A program made the translations under genes and the position numbers. A stretch of 64,000 nucleotides of DNA from Cordilura impudica. Its lineage: Eukaryota > Arthropoda > Insecta > Diptera > Scathophagidae. Below, piece after piece: positions 1 to 11,334 of the stretch; positions within the stretch are counted from its first letter, which is position 1, and each line of letters opens with the position of its first letter. A model generated the notes under the pieces. It was not told where the DNA came from, did no database searches, and saw only the letters and a program-made list of their open reading frames with translations. The stretch spans positions 97,243,585 to 97,307,584 of the forward strand of contig OY821519.1 in assembly GCA_963682025.1 (NCBI GenBank), in the 5' to 3' direction.

Positions 1-738
1 ATATGGAATGTCACCATTGCACGCAAGGATAAGGTGTATGGAGTTCTTGCTAAAACTGGCGTATACCCTACCACAAGAGGAGGAAAACTTCGATGAAAAT
101 ACATCAATAAAGGATAAGGAAAAGATCAGAAAGAAGCAAATACAGGATGCTTTTTTTAAACAAGTTGGACTAAAAGTAGACTGTCCCAAGCACGGATACG
201 GTAACTCAAACGATGGAAACACTTCTAGGAGATTTTTTGAAAATGATGAGGCAGTAACTAGAATCACTGGAATTGACAATTAAATCGTGAAAAGATTGGG
301 AACGATATTGAATGTTTTAAACTGCAAAGAAAATGTCAATTCTACAAAATATGGAGAATATGCATCGAAAACTGCATCTCTTTTAGCAGAAATGTATCCA
401 AGAAGAAGTTGACCCCGACCGTTCATAAAATATTGGCGCATGGCAAAGATATAATTGAGTACCAGTCTTTAACAATTGGAGAGCTTTCTGAAGAAGCACA
501 GGAGTCTCTTAACAAATTTTATAAAAAATATAGATTGCAGAACACATTCAAAGCATCAAGGTTAAGGTAAAATGAGGACCTCTTCAACATGTTGGCAGAA
601 TCTTCCGATCCACTTATTTTTTCCCTGCGGCATGTGAAGTCACGAATAGAGTTAGAAAATAATTATAGTTTAGAAATGATTAGTCTTTTAGATATACCTT
701 CTCTTACGAATTGTGATGAATATTTTACAGAAAATTGA
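1..738 (+). pseudogene. Transib (RAG1-like) transposase, 3' part, decayed
   Basis: The C-terminal half of a Transib DDE transposase enters from the left edge. The first frame (8-283) shows SPLHARIRCMEFLLKLAY and SNDGNTSRRFF, which align with STLHAWIKFFECILHIAY and TIDGNTARRFF in the larger copy at 12.5-14.4 kb. Further 3' come TVHKILAHG (the HxxxxH pair equivalent to the RAG1 zinc site) and GELSEEAQE, which carries the likely catalytic Glu. Reading is broken by stops at 281-283 and 568-570 and by a frameshift near 405; the last frame ends at 738. Family knowledge: Transib transposases are the closest mobile relatives of RAG1. It is a dead copy; the N-terminus lies outside the window and no right terminal repeat was found before the tRNA-like repeat at 841. 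Confidence 0.8.
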
Positions 739-840
739 AAAAATAAATTTAAAAAAGAAGTAATTTTTTTTTAATTTGTTGGGTAATAATTAAAAACATA
801 AAACCCTAAAGAAAACAAATAAAAACAATCTAAAAATGTA

Positions 841-1181
841 AAATGCAAAAAAAAAAAAAATATTCAAAATTCAAAAATAACGATTGTTTGTTTGGACAGA
901 GTTGTATCTTCTGAAATTAATACAAAGTAAAGCTGTATGGTACGAAAACTGAATCTAACCACACTGCTCGTAGGCCTGACTTTAGGTGAGTGTGTTAAAG
1001 CGCTGACCAAAAAGTGCAAGTACGAGTGTATGTGAAGGTTCATGGTTCAAAACCTCACGGCCGCCTTAAGTAGAAAAAAATTTTCATATAGAAACAATCT
1101 ATTCAATTAAAACATAACAATTATCACAATGTTCAACAAATCGCTGATGAAGGCTGAAATGCCAGAAACCGGTCCGATTAA
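841..1181 (+). repeat. tRNA-like dispersed repeat, copy 1
   Basis: About 340 bp almost identical to 8132-8464. It begins AAATGC plus an A-run and ends at GGTCCGATTAA. The middle has tRNA-like features: a D-arm-like GTTAAAGCGCTGACC and a good B-box, GGTTCAAAACC (1044-1054). A tRNA-derived SINE is possible, but the A-rich end lies 5' of the promoter-like part, which is unusual. It abuts a DINE fragment exactly. Confidence 0.5.
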
Positions 1182-1633
1182 AGAAGGTGAAAGTCGGTTC
1201 ATGTTTAGACCTAGTCCCCATACAAATGACTGCTATGAAATCGACACAAATTGCCATAAGATCCAAATTATCATATAGATCTCAGTCACACTTAAATCTT
1301 CACTTAAATCTTCACTTAAATCTATTAAAAAACAAAAATATTGTACAGATTTTTCTCAAATTTGGTTTGTATATATTTTTTCAAAATATAAGTGACTTTA
1401 TCAAATATGGTCAGGATCGGGTTATTTTTTGACCTAGTCCCCATATAAATATAGCGCCTGATATGAACTCTTTGATATCTGCAGCCTAAAAAATTAATAA
1501 CAATGCCACTCAAATTTGGTTTATGCTTATTTTCTATATTCAATTAGTTGGACCGAAGAGATACGGTATCTAAAGCATGGTATAGGGTATTGTATAATAG
1601 GTCTAGACTGACTATAATTTTCTTACTTGTTTG
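1182..1633 (-). mobile_element. DINE-like element (family A), truncated
   Basis: Minus-oriented. The 5' end on the right reads TATAATTTTCTTACTTGTTT with a degenerate palindrome (AGGTCTAGACTGACT) just inside. The left part is cut off before the GTCC microsatellite. It holds a small CACTTAAATCTT triplication at 1288-1322. Confidence 0.75.
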
Positions 1634-2430
1634 TAATTAAACTTTATATGCGTTTTTCTGTAAATCCCTTTTTTCAGAGTGGAGTGTCGTTTTTCTTGAG
1701 AAACAGATGTGTTATCGAGATGCGGCTGACGGCGTTTTGTAGGAAATCGTGTCAGTCCTGAAATATGATAATTGGTCAAACTTTACTACCGTAGGAGGGG
1801 TGGGGCAAAAACCCTCCAAGAAACAGCTAATTTTTGAATTTAAAAAAAAAATCGCGCCATTTTGTCAATTTTTGATATTTTAGAAATATCCTAATTAAGG
1901 ACCTGCCGGACGTGATTACAAACAAAATGCCGTTCGCCGAATTTCAATACGACATCTGGTGCTCAAGTAAAACAACACCCCGTTTGCTTTCTCATTTTTA
2001 TGTACCGCTTTTCATCGCTCTAGGAGGGGAGGAGAAAAAGAATAGAAACATAAACAAGTTCGGAAAAAGTTAGAAAATTACGTCTACTTTTAAGTAAAGA
2101 AAACTCAAAGTTGATAAGTTGAAAAAAGGACTGAGATACAGCGCTTTTAAAAAACGTTAATTTTGTGGAATTACAAGGCTGGACATACCTTAAATTATCA
2201 GGCTCGTAGTGCTGTCTGATTTATGTACTGCTCCTATTTCCATAAATAGCAATGGAAGAAATTCAAATAACTTAGCAAACAAGGCACTAATAACAAAAAA
2301 AAAAAAATAGAGTTTAATAAAAAAAATCAAGTTTTTCATTTAGCTTTTAACAATAATCTTTTTGTTTTTAATCCTAATTTTAAAATCGCTACATTACTGT
2401 CAACAGGAAGAAATTAAAAAAAATACACAT
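1634..2430. other. Intergenic, no gene seen
   Basis: AT-rich sequence with a slightly GC-richer patch (1690-2040) containing two similar AGGAGGGG stretches. I see no coding potential or element ends. Confidence 0.4.
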
Positions 2431-2436
2431 TTTATT
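2431..2436 (-). terminator. Poly(A) signal of the secreted Gly-rich gene
   Basis: On the minus strand AATAAA directly overlaps the stop codon (TAATAAA), giving a very short 3' UTR. A T-rich stretch follows downstream. Confidence 0.55.
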
Positions 2437-2931
2437 AACGACGACCTTGACCATCGGCACCGGCACCGGCACCCATACCAGCACTCATACCCACACCAGC
2501 TTGGGCACCACCCTGACCGTGACCTTGAGCTTGGTCACCAGCCCCACCTCCAGCACCCATACCAGCTCCCATACTAGCTTGAGCTCCAGCACCAGCACCA
2601 GCACCACCATGACCTTGGGCCATACAAGTTGAAGAACCCTTAAAATAAAACATAAATAAATGTTGTATTAACCCCTTGTGAACTGTTAAAATATTCCTTG
2701 GTTACTAAACAATTAAATTTTTGTTTCGAGATAAATTTTTCAATTACATTATGTTATTTAAAATTAAGCAATATATGTCTTCTTTCATTTGGCTTCCATC
2801 CTATTTTTTTTTTTTTTTGTTTCACTTATATAAAATTAAGTCAATGAACTGACACAGGAATATAGAAAAAAAGAACAACTTACCATCAACATAACACCAG
2901 CCACCAGTAAAATTGTCATATAGAATTTCAT
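2435..2931 (-). CDS. Small secreted Gly/Ala/Gln-rich peptide, two exons
   Basis: Exon 1 (2931-2884) encodes a 16-residue start, MKFYMTILLVAGVMLM. A phase-0 intron (2883-2639) opens GTAAGT and closes TAAG. Exon 2 (2638-2435) adds 67 residues and stops, giving 83 aa. Residues 1 to about 23 form a classic signal peptide (basic start, hydrophobic core, then GSSTCMA before the likely cut). The mature part, about 60 aa, is almost all Gly, Ala, Gln, Met, His and Ser in GAGAGA and MGAGMGAG units, with a GQGRR end. There are no membrane segments after the signal and only one Cys. The start is supported by an upstream TATA box and TCAGT initiator. No function is recognised; Gly-rich secreted peptides in flies include antimicrobial, cuticle and eggshell proteins. 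The exon structure, promoter and poly(A) signal argue that it is a real gene amid TE debris. Confidence 0.72.
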
Positions 2932-3021
2932 TTTGCTTTTGTTTCCTTTTTTTTTTTTTTTGATGTTTTGATGTTTTGAATAAAGCAAAACTTTAATAAC
3001 TTTTTACAATCAATTTATCAC

Positions 3022-3056
3022 TGACGATTCTTCACTGAAAGTTTTTAATATTTATA
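3022..3056 (-). promoter_or_regulatory. TATA box and TCAGT initiator of the Gly-rich gene
   Basis: On the minus strand TATAAATA lies at 3056-3049 and an arthropod-type initiator TCAGT at 3024-3020, placing +1 at 3022, 34 bp downstream of the TATA start. A second TCAGT at 3038-3034 is too close to the TATA box. The predicted 5' UTR is about 90 nt. Confidence 0.55.
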
Positions 3057-3158
3057 GTGATTTTAGATTTTAAAAAAGTTTGTTTTTTTTGTCCCAAGCT
3101 TTGTTCACTTAAAAAAATTGCATGACTTTTTTTTATCATTTATTCAGGATCTTTGAAT

Positions 3159-3901
3159 TTTTATACCCTACACCACTATGTGGTCAGGGTATAATGACTT
3201 TGTGCTGATTTTTGTAACTAACAAAAATATTTGACCCAGACCGATCTTTTATTGTACCGATCGTCTGAGAATCACTTTCTGAGTCGATTTAGCAGTGTCC
3301 GTCCGTCCGTCCGTCCATCTGTAAACCTTGTAATCTATCTACAGGTCACAAATATGAATATATTTTGATGAAATTTGGTATATAAGCTTCTATCGACCAT
3401 AGGATGAACGCTTTTGAAACTGGTTGAAATCGGTGCATGTTCAGACCCAGTTCCCATAAAAATAACCCCTATGAAATCGACTCTAATTGCCATAAGATCC
3501 AAATTATTATATAGATCTCGGCCAAATTGGGTTTGTGTGTGTTTATTACACCCATTAATCAGCAGGCCAAAAGTGAACATTATAGAACTATTGTTAGTCA
3601 TACCCCTCATATAAAGCTGCACAAATATTGCACATATTTTTCTCAAATTTGGTTTGTATATATTTTTGCAAAAAAATAAGTGACCTTACCAAATATGGTA
3701 AGTCCCCATATAAATGCAGCAGCCGATATAAACTGTTTCATATTCAAAGGCAAAAAAAAAATTATTAACAATGCCACTCATATTTGATTTATGCTTATTT
3801 TCTATATGCAATTGGATAGGCCTAAGAGATCAGGTCTCTAAACGCATGGTATAGGGTATAGTATAGTCGATCTAGAACGACTACAATTTTCTTACATGTT
3901 T
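3159..3901 (-). mobile_element. DINE-like element (family A), near full length
   Basis: The left (3') end has the ATACCC/GGGTAT hairpin around CCACTATGTGG. A run of four GTCC units follows at 3300-3315. The right (5') end carries the mutated palindrome GTCGATCTAGAACGAC and ends ATTTTCTTACATGTTT. Confidence 0.85.
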
Positions 3902-4834
3902 TATCTTCTAAAATGTTTGGAAAAATAATATTTCGATTATTTTCAAAAACAATGGTTGGTTGTCTCAATAATTACTGTAATCCCAATGATCAGATTTTAT
4001 TAGATTTATATAACGTAATATAATTACATAGGGATTCATTCATGGAAAACGTATTGTTGAAACGATATTTAAATATCAGCAAAATCGGAGGTCATTTTTA
4101 TTTATAGCTTTTCATTAAACATACATATATAATAAATTTTGCTGGTAAACATTTTTAAACCTTTGTTTCAACGCTTGGTTATATCTACAACGCCTTCAAA
4201 GCATAGCTACGCAACTAGAGCTGGAGCCGAAGCCAGAAAAAACTAAAATTAGGTCCGACTATGGAAATTAAGCGTAAATCCCTTATGACACTTGCTTTTT
4301 ATAAATTTGTTAAAAAATGTTCTTGGTGAAATTAAGATGTTTAGCAAGAAAAGTTGTCACCAATGCCAATTCCACTATTCAGCAAAATTAATATTTTTAT
4401 GACACTTTATAACCACTATTTTTGATGTGTTAACATCTATTCGCGCAGGGGGGTAAATTTCAATTTCACAATATAATCACAAAAACAGCGTACATGCGAG
4501 CCGTAAGACAAAATTGGTGTGACTTATGATTGTATTGGTGAAAAAATTATGATATAAAATTAATTGTTTCAGCTAATTCAACAACCCTTTGCTGTAAAAC
4601 GTTAAAAATTTCACAGTATAAACCTATAACATATACATAATTCAACAACCTCACAACCTCACCAGAGCCCCTGCAGTTGTTTGCTATAAGTGATACATAG
4701 ATGGCACTTGCTGTTGAATTTTTCAAAATTGCAGTTGGAATAGTTCGCTAATTTTGTGAAATATATTTGTGATGGCATGAAAATTGTAAATATTGAAACT
4801 TCAATTCTGAGAGCTGGTTGTTTGTTTGAAAATT
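3902..4834. other. Intergenic, no gene seen
   Basis: AT-rich. The stretch 4665-4735 (GAGCCC..TGCTATAAGT.ATACATAGATG) recurs in diverged form at 5393-5460, so the A-rich block between them may lie inside a duplicated segment. Confidence 0.35.
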
Positions 4835-5345
4835 AAAAATGAAAAAAAAAAAAATGCAAAATGATAAATAAAAAATGAAAAATAAAAAATTATAAATAAA
4901 AAATTAAAAATAAAAAACGAAAAATGAAAAAGAAAAAATTAAAACTGAGAAATAGAAAATGAAGAATGAAAAGTAAAAATGAAAAAAAAAATAAAAATAA
5001 AAAATTATAAATGAAAAATGAAAAATAAAAAACGAAAAGTTAAAAATAAAAAATTAAAAGTTAAAAATGAAAAATAAAAAATTAAAAATTAATAATAAAA
5101 ATGAAAATGAAAAATTAAAAATTAAAAATTGAAATTTGAAAAATAAAAAATGAAAAAAGAAAAAAAAAATTAAAAAGAAAAATAAAAAATGAATAATTAA
5201 AAATAAAAATGAAAAATAAAAAATTAAAAAACAAAGAATGAAAAATGAAAAAATTAAAAAAAAAATTAAAAATAAAAATGAAAACCGAAAAATAAAAAAT
5301 GAAAAACAAAAAATGAAAAGTGAAAAATAAAAACGAAAAATTAAA
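4835..5345. repeat. A-rich simple sequence, (GAAAAATAAAAAAT)-like
   Basis: About 500 bp of degenerate GAAAAATAAAAAATTAAAAA units with purine-rich bias on the plus strand. Open frames here are poly-Phe/Ile/Asn and not credible. Confidence 0.85.
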
Positions 5346-5929
5346 AATTAACCGGTTGAAATAATAAATAATAATAAATATTTTTATATTAGCGGAGCCC
5401 TTGCACTTGATTGCTATAAGTAATACATAGATGACGCTTTCTGTTTGATTTTAAAAAAGTGACATCAAAAATCTTTAATTACAAGATGTTTACACATCTC
5501 CCCTGTGATCGGACTCACATTGTTTTTGTATGATTTATGGTCATCTAATAACGAAGCAATCGATACTTAAATTTTTTTTCTAAAATTTGCAAATTTGGAA
5601 GAGGATGTTCAACAACTTGACTAATTTTGTTTAAAAAAAAATATTAAAAATTTTTAATTTAAATAATATTTTTTTTTATATACTCAACAACTTCGGACTT
5701 ATTCAGAATAAAATAATAAAATATATTAATTTTTTTAAAAATCATAAAAAATCTGTAGATAAAACGAGCCATACAAAATAAAAAATCTTTGAGTAAATGT
5801 TGATTTTACTCTTAATGAAGTGAAGGTATTTCGTTTTGAAAAAAATTTTTAATTTTTATTTAGTTTAGTTGTTTTTATTAAGTAAGTTTTACAAAATTTA
5901 ATAAACTATCTGAAAATGATTTCGCCTTT
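5346..5929. other. Intergenic, no gene seen
   Basis: AT-rich; it holds the second copy of the 70-bp motif noted at 4665-4735. Nothing else is recognised. Confidence 0.35.
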
Positions 5930-6650
5930 TTTTTTGTCTACTATGAACTGCAAATAAAAGAAACCAAATAAAAATGCCCATCATATATTCGATCCATAAT
6001 CTTTGATAACGTTGCTCTATGGGTTTAGGTTGTTGGTGAAATCGTTCACCCTGTTCGTCGCCTGATTTCACCAAGGTTTGAAAGGAATGTCTTAAATGTA
6101 GGGTTTCAGATTAGTTTTCGGATTTGTGGATCATTGAAAACGCCTTCAGAAATTTTTCCCATAGAAAGATTTGTGTATATTGTTTTTTAATTAGAGAATG
6201 ATTCACTATCTTTGTCTAGTGCCTTAACAAAATTTTTTTTTCTAATCCAATGCAATGGTGGCATAATTACATTTTCCTTTTTTTATTAGGGCAACATGTT
6301 TTACATTGTGAACGCCTATTGTGCTGTTGATTCTTGTTGGCCAATCTTTCTTTATATAAAACATGATTCGAGCTCGGATATCCCAGAGATAGAGAAAACT
6401 GAATTTATTTGCGTAATCACCTTGCAGACCTGTCAAAATAGCAACAACTTTCCAGTCACAACACACTTTCCATGGTTTCGTATGGTTCTTTCATATTTCC
6501 GACGTGTGCGATTGGTATTGATGCCATTATGTGGTAAAACTTCTTTAGGGCTTTCTTTGCTACTGTCGATAAATAATCCCCATTCACTTATATCATATAT
6601 TTGGTCAAGCTTGTCTAGAAGTTCAGTTATATCTTAAAAAATGGTTTTGT
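5930..6650 (-). pseudogene. Broken copy of an unnamed, widespread arthropod (TE-like) protein, C-terminal half
   Basis: On the minus strand, in several frames, come segments such as WGLFIDSSKES, VLPHNGINTN, DWKVVAILTGLQGDYA, LYLWDIRAR, FVKALDKDSESF, GKISEGVFNDPQIRKL and, near the left end, EQGERFHQQPKPIEQRYQ. Family knowledge, from memory: this order (FIDSSK, GLQ.GY, W.SR, FVKALDK, EGIF.GPQIRKL, EQGERFHQDI) typifies a large group of uncharacterised arthropod proteins found in high copy, most likely transposon-derived. Stops and frameshifts break it repeatedly. The matching N-terminal half of the family occurs separately at 21.5-22.1 kb. Molecular function is unknown. Confidence 0.6.
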
Positions 6651-6900
6651 GGCAATCGCCTTATTGAAAAATAAAAATACTTTAGCTTAGAACGCATACT
6701 AATTTAAATACAAGCAGACAACATGCGCTTTAACATTTTGTCATTTACACACACACGCATACAGCTGAGCACTATGATTTCTTGTTATACAAATTAGTTG
6801 TACCACAGCACTCAGCAGCATCACACGCAAAACACAACATATATACAAATCGCATTCAATCTTGTAAATTAATTAAATTGGAATTAAAATATAAAGAAAT

Positions 6901-7131
6901 TTAATTCGAAGTGAGTTTCATTTTCAACCTTTCCGCATCTAATATAATATAGTATATCACCGAGCACGGGCCATTACAAAGAAAGGTAATCTGGAAACCA
7001 CAGTTGCATAAAAATATACGATATGTAAGGAGGTCAGATTTTTCTTTCTGAAGATAGAGGACCCTCGTGTGATCATTTAATTCGTGCAGCGTCAAAACCT
7101 TCGGATTTGATGCGTCTGAAGTGTAATACAT
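6901..7131 (-). pseudogene. Possible upstream piece of the same arthropod TE-like protein
   Basis: A 76-aa frame contains NDHTRVLYLQKEKSDLLTYRI, resembling the NDLVRDLxLxKExAELLxSRL motif that precedes the FIDSSK part in this family. Position and strand agree with the 5.9-6.65 kb pseudogene, separated by about 250 bp of CA-rich non-coding DNA. The alignment is short. Confidence 0.35.
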
Positions 7132-7289
7132 GCTTGATGCAGAAGCTACAGGGGATTATAAAATGACATCGCAATTTTTTTCAGAACCAGGTACCTTCAC
7201 TTTGTTAAGAACAAAATTGACATCTACCCATAGATTATCATGGTTTGTTGTTGATCAGTATCTCTAAAATAATTTCTGTATAAATTTTT

Positions 7290-7590
7290 TTGTCATAGTC
7301 CCCATCTAAAGCTACTTCCGGATTTCAATAAAATCTGTCAAAAATACTGCATTGATTTTTCTCAAATTTGGTTTATTTCTATTTCCGGAGAAAATGACTT
7401 TGCAAAATAGGGTCATGGGCGGTCCATTCTCAAAAAAGCAGCCCATGTGGACCTTTCCGTATACGCAGACCACAAATTAATAAAAATTTTAGGTTTAATT
7501 GGTTTGTAGTTATTTGCTATGTTCAATTATGACCTTAGCTAAAATGGACCGAAGACTCCTTCTTTAAACTACAGGTATAGGGTGTTGTAT
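7290..7590 (-). mobile_element. DINE-like (family A) fragment, highly diverged
   Basis: It retains TTTTTCTCAAATTTGGTTTA, ATGACTTTGCAAAATAGGGTCA and GGTCCATT blocks in the order of family A (minus). The palindrome is lost, and a GTATAGGGTGTTGTATA remnant marks the 5' side. It is the oldest-looking copy in the window. Confidence 0.6.
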
Positions 7591-7599
7591 ACTGCCTGG

Positions 7600-8131
7600 C
7601 TGTAAAAACTGATTTTTAAAATCTTATATAACTTTTCCAATATAGGAAACCGAAGTTGGTGTTCGACATATAACATAGTGGAAGGAATCGGTTAAACATT
7701 TTGTTCTATTTTTTTTATTTACAAAATTTTATTACGAAATCATAACAAATATCATATTTTGCTATTCTCTTTGATTAAATTTTAAATTATTGATTTTTTA
7801 CGAAGTATCGATAGTGATATTCTAACAAATGATTATTTATATATAATGTAATTACGAAAATATTCAGGGTCCCCTCATGATTAACTTCACTCAGTTTTAA
7901 ATTACACACATGAAATTTTCATATCTATTTCAAATAGAAATTAAATTAAAAAAAATTGCAATATGTCTGAAAAATGACTATAAATCTAACAAAACAAAAA
8001 AAAAAAAAATTTTCTTCGCTTCACAGCGTCATCTCAAATATATGTAAAGTGCATATGTAGGTATGTACAAAAACCGTACATCACATATGACAACTCTTAC
8101 GAAAACTGAGAATAGTGGAAATTAGAAGTAT
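7600..8131. other. Intergenic, no gene seen
   Basis: AT-rich. It contains one of two near-identical 43-bp segments (7955-7997). Confidence 0.35.
7955..7997 (+). repeat. 43-bp direct repeat, copy 1 (copy 2 at 8567-8610)
   Basis: Both copies contain TTGCAATATGTCTGAAAAAT and ACTATAAATCTAACAAAACA. They bracket the second tRNA-like repeat at a distance of about 100-140 bp on each side. Confidence 0.75.
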
Positions 8132-8464
8132 AAATGCAAAAAAATATTCAAAATTCAAAAATAACGATTGTGTGTTTGGACAGAGTTGTATCTTCTGAAA
8201 TTAATACAAAGTAAAGCTGTATGGTACGAAAACTGAAAACTAACCACACTGCTCGTAGGCCTGACTTTAGGTGAGTGTGTTAAAGCGCTGACCAAAAAGT
8301 GCAAGTACGAGTGTATGTGAAGTTCACGGTTCAAAACCTCACGGCCGCCCTAAGTAGAAAAAATTTTCATATAGAAACAACCTATTCAATTAAAACATAA
8401 CAATTATCACAATGTTCAATAAATCGCTGATGAAGGCTGAAATGCCAGAAACCGGTCCGATTAA
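8132..8464 (+). repeat. tRNA-like dispersed repeat, copy 2
   Basis: Nearly identical to 841-1181 over its whole length, with the same ends (AAATGCAAAA... and ...GGTCCGATTAA). The B-box GGTTCAAAACC is at 8328-8338. The flanks differ from copy 1, so it is a dispersed unit rather than a segmental duplication. Confidence 0.55.
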
Positions 8465-9300
8465 GAATACAGTGCAGTTATGAATTTTTGAAATATATGC
8501 TTTCTTCTTCTCTACCACGCACCATTTAAACAAAATTAAAAAAATTTGCATATTAATTACAGTAGTAATTGCAATATGTCTGAAAAATGACTATAAATCT
8601 AACAAAACAATATTTAGTAAAGTTATTTATTTACCTAAAAATTTCCATCAAAATAGTAATAAACAAATTAATTCAATTATTTTTAACAAAATTGTGAAAA
8701 TTATATACATTTATTGTAATAATAGGGTAGTTTTGTTTTATCTGAGCTTGATATTAACCCTTAAATGCATGATCACTTCTTTTCTAACGATTTTATTTTA
8801 TGTGATTTTCCAGAGACGATAAAAAACAAAAACTAATGTGTTTATGACAAAAGCTCAAAAAATTCTCGAATAATAATTTTTATTTACGTTTTTAATGTTT
8901 CTTATTAAGTTTTCTTATTTCCAAATATTTATATCATAAAAATTGTTAAAATACACATGTTCATTAAATGTTAAATTTCTCTGTTTGATCTATCAAAGCA
9001 GAAATTATACGAGGACAAACATTTTTCAACATCAGCGAAAGTGGTAGTGCAAAATAAAATTTAAAAGTTTTATCGATTAAGATGCTTTTAACATGTTCAT
9101 TATCTGTTTCAAAATTATTATCAAAATTGTTGACAAATCAGATTTCTTCGAAATACTGCAGTCATTTTGTTGATATATGATCAAAATTGTTGCTTTGATA
9201 TGATCGACTGAGTTTTTTGAGGTAGTAAAAATAAGTACTTTTGTTAGGATGGTCTTATAATGCGCACCCGCAGATCACTTAGAAACTTGGATATGTAATA
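8465..9300. other. Intergenic, no gene seen
   Basis: AT-rich; it includes copy 2 of the 43-bp direct repeat (8567-8610). Nothing else is recognised. Confidence 0.35.
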
Positions 9301-10049
9301 ATCTGTGGTTTTCTAGAATAATCGCGTATGTCATAAAATCAAAATGTTCAGGGGAGCCAAAAAACTTTTATATTTGAAATTATGGGCTCGCTATAAAGTG
9401 TTGAGAGTTTTTTTTTTAACAGTTCTGTAGATATGGGCAACAAATACTTTATATAAAATTTTGAGTCAAAAATCTTTAGAGGAATAGATCCTAGAGAAGG
9501 ACGAAAAAACAATATGTAAATAACACTTAAAGTGTGTGCAGATAAAACAACTTATGTCCACAAACGTCGTTTTCTTTGAAAAAGAAAACTACCAATGCAT
9601 CCACCCATGTAGACATAAGTTGTTGTTGCTTGAAAAATGGATTTTTTTGTTCGCCAACAAAAAGTTAACGGGACTTAGGATGAGAGATGAGATTAGATAA
9701 CAGAAATAAACACACAAGTTTTTATAAGTGGTTATAAACTGAAAAATAATCCAAAATTATTTTGCATTTTTTTTTTTCATTAATAACAACGTATGTCGCT
9801 ATCTGTCGTTTTCTGAGAAAATAATTTGTCAGCGATCAAACATAGTTTGACATACGTCGTTAGTGCTGCAAATTAATTTAATAAACTGTTAAGTTACGTC
9901 GTTATTTAAAGAAAAAACTCAGAAATGGTCAATATTTTTTTTACCAAAATTTAACACATGTAAAGAGCGTTAAAAATTAATATATTTGGCATCGTTAACT
10001 CAAAACTGACAAAAATGGACATACGCGGTTATTCCAGAAAACCACAGAT
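9301..10049. mobile_element. Inverted-repeat MITE-like element with CGTATGTC motifs
   Basis: The left end ATCTGTGGTTTTCTAGAATA and the right end (reverse complement ATCTGTGGTTTTCTGGAATA) form terminal inverted repeats of about 31 bp that continue into AAYCGCGTATGTC. The interior repeats related motifs, such as ACGTCGTTTTCTTTG (9567), GTATGTCGCTATCTGTCG (9791) and GACATACGTCGTTA (9850). No ORF. I could not settle the target duplication, so the superfamily is unknown. Confidence 0.6.
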
Positions 10050-10152
10050 ATATCAATTTACAGCAATCTCATACTTAGGCGGTAAAAAGCAGTTACCAAA
10101 AACGGCCGTTTTTGTGTTTCGCGCAGAGTTTTGACATTTAATCCAAAGAAAC

Positions 10153-10875
10153 CATAAGTAAGAAAATTATAGTCAGTCGATGCCCAATACCATGCGATTA
10201 GAGGCCCTATCTTTTATGTCCAACTAAATACATATAGAAAATAAGCACAAACCAAATTTGAGTGGCATTGTTATTAATTTTGTAGCCTTCGGATATGAAA
10301 AAGTTCATATCTCATGTTATATTTATATGCGGACTAGGTCAAAAAATAAACCGATTCTGACCATATTTAATAAGGCCACTTTTTTCTTGCAAAAATATAT
10401 AAAAACCAAATTTGAGAAAAATGTGTGCAATATTTTTGTGTTTTTTGACAGATTAAAGTGAAGATCGGGAATCAGCTTCATATGGTGGGTTATCACTAAG
10501 AATTGACCTATAGGGTCTATTTTTGGACTACAAATGCATATAACCAACATACACAAACCCAAGTTTACCGAGATCTATATGATAATTTGGATATTATGGC
10601 AATTTAAGTCGATCTCATAGAGGTCATTTGCACGGGGACCAGGTCTGAACGTGAACCGATTTTCACCAATTTCAATAGAGGTCATCCTATGGCAGAGAGA
10701 AGCTTATATACTAAATTTCATCATTGCGACCTGTAGTTTGATTACAAGGTTTACATGGCCACACAGACAGACGGACAGACGGGCGGACATACAGATGGAC
10801 ATCACTAAATCAGCTCGGTTTAGGTCAAATATTTTTGGTAGTTATAAATATCAGCACAAAGTCATTATACCTTAG
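10153..10875 (+). mobile_element. DINE-like element (family A), near full length
   Basis: Starts CATAAGTAAGAAAATTATAG with a broken palindrome (AGTCAGTCGATGCC). GACAGACGGACAGACGG lies at 10761-10780 and CAAAGTCATTATACC closes it. The hairpin end is missing. Confidence 0.8.
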
Positions 10876-10891
10876 CCATATACTTAAGAGG

Positions 10892-11334
10892 AAAAAGTAA
10901 GAAAATTATGGTCAGTCTAGACCGACTATGCGATACCCTATACCAGGCGTTTAGAATTGGTCTTAGGTCCAACTAATCGGGTACAACAAATAAGCATAAA
11001 CCAAATCTGAGCGGAATTTTTATAATTTTTTTGCCTGCAGAATTGAAAAAGTTCATATCGGATGGGATATTTATATGGGGATTAGGTGGACCGATCCTGA
11101 CCATATCTGGTTAAGACATCTCTTTTTTCCAAAGCATATACAAACCAAATTTGAGAAAAATCTATGCAATATTTTTGTTTTTTATAGGTTTAAGTGAAGA
11201 TCGGTAAGCAGCTATATATGGGGACTATTACTAAAAACTGTCTTATAGGGTTTGTTTTTAGACTACTGGTCAATGAATGTAATAAACACACACAAATCCA
11301 ATTTTAGCGAGATCTATCTGATAACCAAAATAAG
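10892..11334 (+). mobile_element. DINE-like element (family A), 3'-truncated
   Basis: Begins AAAGTAAGAAAATTATGGTC with palindrome GTCAGTCTAGACCGAC and stops after AGATCTATCTGATAACC, before the microsatellite. It lies 17 bp after the previous copy in the same orientation. Confidence 0.8.

Noticed and set aside
1044..1054. Genuine Pol III tRNA at the first tRNA-like repeat
   Set aside because: No cloverleaf closes around the B-box, and the same unit is dispersed at 8.1 kb.
5115..5309. Phe/Ile/Asn-rich minus frame
   Set aside because: Simple A-rich sequence, not a protein.
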